A stretch of 64,000 bases of DNA from Misgurnus anguillicaudatus (taxonomy: Eukaryota; Chordata; Actinopteri; Cypriniformes; Cobitidae): assembly GCF_027580225.2 (NCBI RefSeq), contig NC_073359.2, forward strand, positions 8,732,001-8,796,000, read 5' to 3'. A program made the position numbers and the translations under genes. Below are positions 48,301 to 56,306 of the stretch, in pieces (position 1 is the stretch's first letter; every line of letters starts with the position of its first letter). The notes under the pieces were generated by a model, which saw only the letters and a program-made list of their open reading frames with translations, made no database searches and was not told where the DNA came from.

Positions 48301-51300
48301 TACTTCCGTTGCCAACATGCGCTCACATACACTGTCACGTCATCATTGTGTACAAACAGTAAAAGGGTCTATAGAAGAGAATTGCGTCCATACAAAAGTG
48401 CCAAAACTGAGCGAATATCTTTCTGGTGTGTTTGTTCATAGTTATTTATCCATAGTTGTTGTAAAGTGTTTCAGAGATTTTTGTCTTTTCATTGTACCAC
48501 AGATGTTGGATAAAATTATTTTATTACCATTTATAGATGTGTTACTTTTTAGTTTTCTCTATAACTGAAAACAACTAGATGTGTTTTATTAAACAAAGTA
48601 GATGTGTTTTTATTAAGGTTTTCTCTGTAATAGAAAACAAACTATGTTTTGCATTCTTTCTTGTAACCACATAGATAGAAGAAGAGTACATACTGTACTT
48701 TGAGGTTTTGACACCTCCACCCCTTAGAGTTCAGGGTGGTGGAAAGTTGCTTATCTATTTAGAACACAGCTTTTACCTATAGTCTAGTTTAAAGATGTTT
48801 TCAGATGTGTGTGTGTACGTGTTAAAAATCCATGACGTATGTTGTCTTGGACTTATCTTTTTTGGGTGTCAACCCATCTAATAAAAAGAGCTTGCAGACA
48901 AAGAATCGGTGAGAGACAGCTTGAGGATTTCTTGAGAAGAAATCTCTCTGGTTCTTTCCCTCGCGAGTTTTAAACCTTTATTTTTGGTCTGATGTGTCTT
49001 AATTGTTGTTAAGGTAAATTGAATAAACCTAACAACAGATTCCACAAATCACTAACAAAAATTAACCTGCGTGTATTGAATGTGCAGTAATATTGTTCCT
49101 CTCAAACACTGATAGCACTAATAATATTATAATTAATAATAACATTGAGATATCATATTCATGTAACTACAGTACCGTGCAAAAGGCCACCATGCTACCA
49201 TTAGATTTGTTCTTTTTGCAATTGCATACTGATCATATATAATAATTTCTTAGTCTCTTTATTAGAATACAACCAGAAAATACAGGAAATGTGTATGAAG
49301 TAGAGGTCTTTACGGGTCCACTTAGATCCGAAAACCTGACCATGGTTCTGCCAGTTTATCCTGTGTTTAATCTAGTCTTGTGGCAGAATCATGACATGCC
49401 CATGTTCTGTGTGGGATCACGTGGTCTGAGGATTGGTTTTACTAGACCACGTGTTCCCGGTGTCTTGTCACTTTTACCTCGCTCCCTTTTCACCCTCATT
49501 GGTTTATTCATGTCACCTGTTGTCTTCATTAGTTCTCCCTTATTTAAGGTCCTTGTGTTTGTTAGTCTGTGCCTGTTCACTGTTGTGTTATGTTGTTCCA
49601 TGCCTTGTTACATCCATGAGTACTTTGTCAGTTTAGTCTAGTTATCCCGGGTATTGTGTTCTGTTAGTTTATAGTTCAGTGTACCAAGCTTCGTGTCCCT
49701 TCATATTCTGTTATTCTGTTTATGTTATTTTGCCCCCTCGTGTGTTGTTGATTTGTATTTTTGTGTTACAATAAACTCCCAGTTTTTGTATATCCGTGTC
49801 TGGCAATTTGGTTCTGTCTTGCGTATCGTGACAGGTATGACCCGAGACAGTTCACGTGTGCTTCGGACACGGGTCGGGAATAATAATAGCGGCATCGGGT
49901 CTCGGGTAATTTAAAATGAATGTGTTTTTGCCGAATGTATCCAAGAAGACCCGAACTCTCGCTTGTGTGCGTCAATGTCCTTTTTGAACCTTTCCTCTGT
50001 TTGCCAAGAGCGCTTGCGGCATTGTGTGACTGGTTATAGGTTAATTTTCATTGAGACAGACATGTCAGTCAATTTTAAATGTACATTTTAGCAGTTACCT
50101 TGGTGTCATCGTCAGATAACAAAGTAAAACAAACGGAGCAGCTCGCCAAATTGGTTGCGAGGCCACCGGAGTTTCTTTCTGTCTGACTGCTGCATGTGAG
50201 TCTGCAGAAATCACACGTCAGTGACGTCCACATTAGGGTCCAGTCGGGTAAAAAAAAATGCCACTAGTTCGGGTCGGACTCGGGTCTAATTTTCTCGGGT
50301 TTGTCTCGGGTTCTTTAAAAAAAAATTATGCACGTCGGGTTTGGGTATAAAGTGATTCGGGCCTTTAGTATGTAGTATTAAAATCTGTATAAAAGTATAA
50401 GCTGAAGTGTCAAGTAATTTGGGTAAACTCCCCTTCCACTTGAGCAATAGCAGGAAACTGCAAGATCTCTTAAATCTAAATGAAAATAAATCCTAATTTT
50501 AAAGAAATTGGTCTTTTTACTTCATTCTGCTCAAAAACACTCAAGATGTGTTTAGTGCCAAGAGAGGTCACAACACTGACGATGCCTAAAGAAGACATTT
50601 AGTCATGAAAATTGTTTTGTTTTTGTGTACATATTTCCTGTATTTTCTGTGTGTATCTTAAAAAAAGAGTAAAAAAAATACAGAGTACTGTATTTCATAG
50701 GATTAAATGTTTAAGATGTTTAGCTTGAAGTTGGCCGGTTTAAGATTTTCGCTTTACTTAAAAAAGGTATCTTTATCGTACAGTATGTTACAACTATCAG
50801 TATTTTCCCTTTTTCTTTTTCAGGGTCTCTAACATTGAACAGCTTTACTGTGACCTGTAATAAACAGAATATTTGTGCTGTGAGAGGGGCACAGGTGACA
50901 GTGTGGTGCGATTACTCAAACATCAACATCAAAACTGGGTTTTGGTTTAGTCAGAAACAGAGAACAAACTGGAGAAACAAAGATGAACCTGAAGATTTGA
51001 CTTTAGATTCAGATTACTCAGGACGAGTGAAACAGGAGATCACAAACTACAATTCAGAGCTCACAATATCAGATGTGATAGAGAGAGACAGTGGAGAATA
51101 TCAGCTCATGATCATTATGAAGGATGGAGTTAAACATCTCAGCTCAGTCACAGTCAATCTAACAGTAACAGGTACATTTACATTCTCATCAGTCCAGTTC
51201 AACTCTTTTCATTTCTCATGTAATGTAAGGTTTTGCTTTTTTAGTTTTACAGGTGAGGGTGAATCCTGAATCTACAGATGGACGAGTAAAACTGAGCTGT

Positions 51301-54300
51301 GATTCTTCCTGCAATCTGACAACTGTAAAAGATTACTCCTGGTACAAGAATGGGCTATATTTTACAGATGACAAATCTAAATCCATATTTGTGTCATCAA
51401 GTGGAAGCACCGACAGCTATTCCTGCTCTACGTATGGCAATCCCTCCTCATCTGTGTGTAAGTGTAACATTTACTGATAGATTAAAGTGAAAGTGCAAAC
51501 AAAAACTGTCACTTTAACGCATCCAGAAATTTGTACAGATATTTTAAATGAATTGTTAATTTTACAGCAGTGATTTGTGACTCTTTCAGGTCTTTCTAAC
51601 AGTAGCTGTTGGGGTGTGACTTACACCTCTACAAGAGTTTGTGCTTTAGTGGGATCAACAGTAGATATTCACTCTTCATACTCACATCCCACTGGATATA
51701 CAGTAGAGAAAACATACTGGCATTTACGGAAAGGAAATGTAGGGGATATTCGGGATCTACGTGAGGATCATCAGTTTGCTGGTCGTGTGGAGTATATAAA
51801 CAACACACTGAGAATCAAAGACGTCAACACGAGTGACTCTGGTCAATATCGATTCAGGATCATCAGTAACACATTACATGGCTATTCTGGTTATCCTGGA
51901 GTCACTCTTACTGTTACAGGTAACTGCTAATAATAAACTCTCTGTAAAGCTGCATTCACTGATCAGGTTTATAATGAATATATTTATGCTACTGGTGCTT
52001 AGGGGTCCAAAGAGCTGAGAATTTTTTTTCATCATATTCTGATTTCAAAATGAAAAGCAATGTTGTCAATCATTTAAGCTACAGGTTTATTTTAACATGC
52101 TCTTCTTTCAAGGGAGTTTACACTGAATGTTGGAGGTTTACTAAGAAGAGCAGAATATTCAGTTTTGTTTTCTGCATATGATGCTGATTTGCTGTTCTTG
52201 CCATAGTTTTCAATTAGCTACAAGACTTACATGACCAACTTGAACACAAAGACCATGCAGTTTGACCACTGCTTGACCAAGTTTTGCTAGTTATTACCTC
52301 AAATATGCTGCTCCAGCAACCAGGCCAGTAGCAAACTAGCCCTTACCAGTCTAATCTAGTATTAAAATATAAGAATATAAAGTAAAAGTTGATTTTGTCC
52401 AGATGTGTCATTTCATAAGAATATTGTATAATAGTAGCGTCATGAAAAGACTAGAACTTAAAGGGTCCATGGCATGAAAATCTGACTTTTTCCATGTTTA
52501 AGTGATATGATTGGGTCCCCAATGCTTCTATCAACCTAGAAAATGTGAAAAAGATCAACCCAGTAATTTTGTTTTGTAATCTATTCTCTACAAGCACATG
52601 AAAAAAAAGGTCGTTGAAATTTGGCTCTCCTTATGATGTCATAAGGAGCACTTGTTATAATATTACCACCCCTTAACCTGCACTATCCAATCACAGCACT
52701 GACATTTAGTGCAGAGAAAAAGAGAGAGAGAAAAAGAAATTCACAGCACATTTGAGTTTCAACTTTAAAAGACACACCCAAAACAGCACATTTTTGCACA
52801 CACAAACAAAGTGGCAATTTAAACATACTATAATATATTGTTTATATGGTATTTTAAGCTAAAACTTTACATATGTGCTCTGGGGACACCAAAGATTTAT
52901 TTGACATCTTAAAAAAGTATTGTGCCATGGCCCCTTTAATAGTATAATTAGTATGATAGTAATATCAAGGGACAGCAATAATTTCTTGCATTTATTCTTC
53001 TACTGAGATTAAATGAGTTAAGAGTCAATGACATTGATGTACAGTTGTATTGTGATGTCTATGAGTACATCATTATTTGCTAAAGGACATCTGATCTTAT
53101 AAAATGTCAGACGCTTTTCAGTTAAAGCCTGCTGTCATTCCAGCAGCTTTATTTCTTAGATTTATTTGAGTATTTATTAAAGTATTAATATTACATTAAA
53201 TGTTTGCATTTCTATTCAAAATGTTTCTGAAGTGTATATTTTATCAGTTTAGTTCCTGAATCAAATCCATATTATTGGCTTTCTCATGTCATGTTTCACC
53301 AGTTGATTTAATCGACAAACTATTTTAAGCTTAATTCTGAAAAATGTTTCATGTGAATTTTGTTATATGAAATCTCAGACACAGAGGTGATAAGCAGCCC
53401 AAACCCTGTGATAGATGGAGAAAAAGTGATATTAAGCTGTTCAACCAAATGCACTCTGGATAACAAACATACTTACATCTGGTATAAGAATGGACAACAG
53501 GTAACAGATGGATTGAGATTATTAAACAAGCTGTACCTGGACTCAATCAACAGTGAGGAGCTACAAGAGTATTCATGTACTGTAAGAGGTAACACAACAT
53601 CTCATCATACATCTGACTTTAGTGTTAAATGTTTGCTGCAGTTTGTCTATAATAAATCTTATTTATTTCTTTGTCCTCTACAGAACCAGAGAAATCCACA
53701 TGGTTACAAATCACAGCAATCACATTGTCTGTGTTTCTGACTCTTACACTCATAGGAGTCCTGATGTGGTACAGGTCAGTAAAACCTTAATTTAAAATGC
53801 TTTTCAATACAGTATAGTCCAAGGCCACTTTGGGATTTTGCTGTTAAATTATAAACACAATTGAGCGCACTCTGAAAGTTTCTAAACAAAGAAAAGTTAT
53901 GACATAAAATGAAGAAAACACGAAGAGCTCAGATGCAAAACGTTCGTCTGACATGTTTTCTTGTAAATTAATGGATTCTGCCCACAGAACTGTATTTCTG
54001 AATGGCTGAGGCTGAAATAAAGTGGAATTTAAGTGAAAGTATTTAATGAACAACGCTGTTCACTACAATATCATTATCTAATTTTTGACAGAAGTGTTGT
54101 TTAGAGGTGTTTCCATCTGAGCTCCTCATATGTATTTGTCTCTAGAATTGTGATTTATAACACTGACCCTGTTAACTCTTTGGTTAACTCTTTAAAACTG
54201 ATGTCTAATTAAATCTGTTTCTTTATAAGGATGAGAAGCTGTTTCTTGTTAAAGAAAGTAAAGAATGCAAAAGAGGAAGCACAGGTGATAACAAAAAGAT

Positions 54301-54546
54301 TTTATTTATTTAAAAACCTTACATGCACGTAATCTCATCTTTGCTTTGTTTTCTCATCTTCAGTATGACTCAGTGCACATTGATGCAGCACCGTCTGAAC
54401 ACACACAGAAAGAAGATTGCAAAAATGAAGATATTCATTATAGCAGCATTCATTTTGTCAATTTAAAAACAAAGCAGACATCTCCAGACACCACAAACAC
54501 CACAGAAAACGAGGATGTTCAGTACGCCACTGTAATGTTCAGTTAA
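34109..54546 (+). CDS. Receptor gene C: CD22/Siglec-like ITIM receptor, 4 Ig domains, 492 aa
   Basis: Exons 34109-34157 (signal peptide), 50824-51171 (D1), 51245-51457 (D2), 51590-51919 (D3), 53379-53588 (D4), 53684-53774 (transmembrane), 54230-54284 (juxtamembrane), 54364-54546 (tail). Every junction is GT-AG, phases are as in A and B, and no stop interrupts. D2 and D4 keep the paired Cys and WYKNG. D1 has VWCDYS and GEYQL; D3 has DIHSSYS and NNTLRI. ITIMs are IHYSSI (Tyr458) and VQYATV (Tyr486). The membrane-proximal KYEDI of A and B is KNEDI here, so that extra tyrosine is lost. The juxtamembrane exon is more basic ([13 protein letters not shown]). Intron 1 is 16.7 kb, inflated by the 34224-47912 element and other insertions; whether such an intron is spliced efficiently is not known. 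Confidence 0.85.
34380..36615. repeat. Left array of 43-bp units
   Basis: Units of the form TTCAGTGAACTAAAGCGAAG + TCTACAAAAATTCTTCCGTTGAG alternate with TTCAGTGAACTAAAGCTAAG + TCTTTAAAACTGCGTCCATTACA, giving 86-bp dimers in places. A larger block repeats at an offset of 602 bp (14 units): TATGTCTGCT starts at 34521 and 35123. No spacers of unique sequence are present. Confidence 0.9.
36881..37130. repeat. Inverted-repeat segment (small hairpin MITE)
   Basis: ATATGAAGAGTTTCGTTG near 36883 is the inverse of CAATGAAACTCTTCATAT at about 37110-37127. A related stretch lies at 54735-54800 behind gene C. Confidence 0.55.
37432..37754. mobile_element. MITE with GGGATAGTTCACCCAAAA ends
   Basis: AGGGATAGTTCACCCAAAAT at the left and TTTTTGGGTGAACAATCCCT at the right are inverted. 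The body folds on itself (GTTCTGATGAACACAAAGAT and its inverse). A second, diverged copy lies at 57203-57490 in the vitellogenin gene. Confidence 0.8.
38156..38467 (-). pseudogene. Decayed exon of a multi-copy teleost gene inside the 13.7-kb element
   Basis: Read from 38467 after an acceptor (cttttcag on the minus strand), the frame gives [12 protein letters not shown], a stop, [15 protein letters not shown]..., the segment [20 protein letters not shown], a second stop, and [16 protein letters not shown] to a final TGA at 38156-38158. The segment [18 protein letters not shown] followed by RYTFEV resembles the C-terminal region of an abundant, uncharacterised teleost protein family often found in repeats; this is recognition from memory, not a search. 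Two in-frame stops make it non-functional. It may be the last exon of the cargo gene of the surrounding element. Confidence 0.5.
39192..42788. mobile_element. hAT-like element with CAGGGGTCTCCAAC ends (no intact transposase)
   Basis: CAGGGGTCTCCAAC at 39192 is matched by GTTGGAGACCCCTG ending at 42788. GAGCTAC/GTAGCTC words follow the termini on both sides. No clear 8-bp duplication is found (CTTTATTG versus ATGTATAC), so the ends may come from a rearranged element. The 3.6-kb interior is AT-rich, without a readable transposase, and includes a MITE at 41251-41773. Confidence 0.65.
41251..41773. mobile_element. MITE with GGGGCCAGTCACACCAAAAG ends
   Basis: The 20-base left terminus is matched by CTTTTGGTGTGACTGGCCCC at the right end. 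Open frames inside it are not supported by anything else. Confidence 0.8.
43161..43254. repeat. Short interspersed repeat, copy 2 (see 346-435)
   Basis: Same 90-bp sequence as at 346-435 with scattered substitutions, running from cttttgggggaaa to ggcgtaaataa. Confidence 0.6.
43560..44480 (-). repeat. Direct tandem repeats of about 370-430 bp with minus-strand splice donors
   Basis: The word CATAAAAACTTACC recurs near 43571, 43936 and 44367, each followed by related sequence (GCACTCT, GGTGACTGA, CCTGCRAGTCAA, CTTCCATGTACAAACAGTCT). On the minus strand each unit ends ...|GTAAGTTTTTATG, a strong donor. Repeated promoter plus first-exon units for a minus-strand transcript would look like this, but there is no direct proof of transcription. 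Confidence 0.5.
44488..44722. mobile_element. MITE with near-perfect inverted repeats of about 47 bp
   Basis: GGCTGCAGCCTCCGGAGGTC near 44498 and its inverse GACCTCCGGAGGCTGCAGC near 44695 bound about 120 bp of AT-rich DNA. The arms themselves include palindromes CCTCCGGAGG and GCATATGC. The outer flanks AATCC/GGATT extend the match. Confidence 0.75.
44799..45143. repeat. MITE with repeated GATTAATCTAGATTAATC
   Basis: Left GGGCTGGGCATAGATTAATC and right GATTAATCTATGCCCGGCAC are inverted. An additional inner copy of the right end lies at 45055-45085. A widespread fish repeat type. Confidence 0.75.
45247..45356. repeat. (TA)n microsatellite
   Basis: Almost pure TA from about 45278 to 45356, with interruptions before it. 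The Tc1-like element begins directly at its right edge, at a TA. Confidence 0.95.
45357..46523 (-). mobile_element. Tc1-like DNA transposon
   Basis: Inverted ends with ACGGCCACTTTAT and AGGTACAC at both sides, flanked by TA (45355-45356, 46524-46525). Length 1167 bp, normal for a Tc1-like element of fish. It carries a frame-shifted transposase on the minus strand. Inserted at the edge of a TA microsatellite inside the 13.7-kb element. Confidence 0.88.
45388..46377 (-). pseudogene. Tc1 transposase, broken by frameshifts
   Basis: From 46377 the frame encodes the N-terminal paired-like helix-turn-helix domains ([20 protein letters not shown]) and the first catalytic part with WSDESRF (first Asp). 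It stops near 45709. Neighbouring frames then supply [11 protein letters not shown] (second Asp) and [12 protein letters not shown] (the DD34E Glu) to about 45388. At least two frameshifts are needed to join these, so the copy is inactive, although all catalytic residues are still visible. Confidence 0.85.
46745..47640. repeat. Right array of 43-bp units (inverse of the left array)
   Basis: Units of the type GAAAACTTCACTTTAATTAA + CTTTACTTAATCAATGTAGTTTT, 43 bp, repeated about 20 times with moderate divergence. The reverse complement contains AACTAAAGTGAAG and AAAACTAC words that match the left array. Confidence 0.88.
47913..49167. other. Gene C intron 1, between the large element and the next insertion
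   Basis: 47913-47980 and about 49074-49167 match genes A and B; the 1.1 kb between them does not and is therefore another insertion, without recognisable ends. An open frame at 48221-48568 has no visible domain. Confidence 0.5.
49301..50367. mobile_element. hAT-like element (TAGAGGTCTTTACGGGTC end) carrying an LTR-like insertion
   Basis: Left TAGAGGTCTTTACGGGTC and right GGGCCTTTA are imperfect inverse ends; CGGGTC/GACCCG words fill both flanks. An 8-bp duplication, GTATGAAG (49293-49300) and GTATGTAG (50368-50375), supports hAT. The relative at 55640-56090 shows the empty site TGCATGTAGTATT. Confidence 0.75.
49337..49833 (+). repeat. Solo-LTR-like repeat nested in the hAT-like element
   Basis: About 497 bp running from TGACCATGGTTCTGCC to CGTATCGTGACA with AATAAA near its 3' end (ACAATAAACTCCC). 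It shares words with the repeat at 14738-16946 (TGTTCTGTGTGGGA, ACGTGTTCCC). No convincing target duplication was found. Confidence 0.5.
52462..52935. mobile_element. TTAA-flanked MITE in gene C intron after D3
   Basis: Ends AGGGTCCATGGCATGA and TGTGCCATGGCCCCT are inverted and flanked by TTAA at 52458-52461 and 52936-52939. Non-coding. Confidence 0.75.
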
Positions 54547-55639
54547 CAGACTGTTTCAATCATTGCATAACTTTGTCGTTGCTATTATGTTGCCATGTTG
54601 TATCATTAAGCCCAAGCATGTATGTTGCAAAGAGGAAATTAAATAACAAACAGACCAATTGAGTCTTTTAGCTTTGATGTCAAATAGCTTTGAGGTTTTT
54701 ATGTTATATGTTTTTATTGTGTTTTATTGTGCTACAAACCAACTGCAGTTTAATTTATATTAATTGGAAAAAGTTATCTCATTTTGCAATCAAACTTTTT
54801 AAATTCACTTTTAGCAGATGCTGCAAACATTGAAAATAATCTCTGGTTGCACATGATGAATTAAGTTTATTTTTAAATGATGTTTTTTTCAAACTTGTTG
54901 GATTTACATAATGTATTATGTACAACAGTTCAACATGATTGAATCAAGGTTTCTTAAAATGAAATTCATTTTAATTCATTTTAATTTAATTTTAAGAATA
55001 AAATCTATTCAATCATGGGCAACCGATGTCTACAAGGTTTTTTTTTCAGTGTATTAAATGTTCAGTCTTTCTTTAGAGATTCTATCGTTTAGATGCATTG
55101 TCTAATATCATCTTCTTTTGGCTTGTGGTTATAGTGAGTGGTAGACAGCTGTTAACTAAAGGTTATTTGCTTAAATGGGAAGTTGTGATTTTTTTGCTTG
55201 TCCCAGCTTCCTCTTTCGGTAGAAAAAGCATCAACACAGCAAAAGCATTGTACTTGTTGAGATCATAGCAATTTTAAGACACTTGTTTTGTATTTAGATT
55301 TTTTTTAGACTTCTTTGTTGTTTATATTAGTAAATAAAACACATACATCCCTGGTGTCATGACAAGTTGTCATAACAAAGACGTCTAAAACAATGTCATC
55401 TTTGCATTAAAAATGACATAATTGAGCGAATGACACTCAATGACAGTTGTCATAAATGTGCATAAAATCGCCTTCATGTTCATAGCACGTGTCATATCAT
55501 GATTATGAAGATGTCATGACAGTCTTATGAACACCCCTTCAAGTAAAGGGTTACCAGAATTAGTAATGAATACTTAAATAATCTTTAAATATTTTTATTT
55601 TTGTGCATATGTCATATATTTTTTGCTTATATTTTAGTA
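54547..55639. other. 3' flank of gene C
   Basis: Contains 3' flank conserved with gene B (about 55178-55262), an AT-rich stretch related to 36960-37130, and a dispersed repeat at about 55350-55555 with TGTCATGACA-type words. No further gene is seen. Confidence 0.5.
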
Positions 55640-56090
55640 TACTGTACTTTGCAAAATTCTTAGGCCACCATGCATGCCACAATTAGATTAGTTGTTTTTG
55701 CAATGTTATAGTGATCATATGTAATTGTTTCTCAGTCTATTTAATAGAATACATCCACAAAATAGAGGAAATGTGCATGTAGTATTAAAAACTCTATAAA
55801 AATGTTTTTAGGGTAAACTCCCCTTCCACTTGAGCAATAGCAGGAAACTGCAGGATCTCTTAAACCTAAATAAAATAAAATCCTAATTTCTAATTTTAAA
55901 GAAATTACTCTTTTTACTTCATTCTGCACAAAAACACTCAAGATGTGTTTAGCGCCAAGAGAGGTCATATTTCCTGTATTTTCTGTTTGTATCTTAATAA
56001 AATAGATTGAAAAATAAATATGGATGGACATTAAAACTTCTAAAACAACAAGTCTGGTGGTGGTGGCCTAAGAATTGCACAGTATTGTAT
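55640..56090. mobile_element. MITE just upstream of vitellogenin
   Basis: ACTGTACTTTGCAAAATTCT + TAGGCCACCA at the left is inverse to TGGTGGCCTAAGAATTGCAC + AGTATTGTAT at the right. The right end lies about 217 bases before the vitellogenin start codon. The related copy at 49168-50692 is in gene C. Confidence 0.75.
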
Positions 56091-56306
56091 GTTAATAAAT
56101 ATAAAAATATATTGTTAAAACATTGTAGGCTTTCCAGATCTAAATGATAAATGGATCAAGCACTGAAGTCCAGGTTACTCTGGTCTCTCATGCACTTCTC
56201 TGTTAAACCAATAAGCTGCTTAGACTGGATACATGTTGATTCTAGTTAATCATACATTATGAGTATCAGTATTTTGCCAGCAAAGCTTGACTCTAAAGCC
56301 ACAACC

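Larger units (their letters stand above)
49168..50692. mobile_element. MITE with CAGTAC/GGCCACC ends, interrupted by a hAT-like element
   Basis: Starts TACAGTACCGTGCAAAAGG and ends near CAGAGTACTGTA. An uninterrupted relative lies at 55640-56090. Shared inner words include CTTCCACTTGAGCAATAGCA. Probably of Tc1/mariner type. Confidence 0.65.

Noticed and set aside
48221..48568. 115-aa ORF in gene C intron
   Set aside because: No recognisable motif, and it lies in inserted DNA absent from the paralogs.
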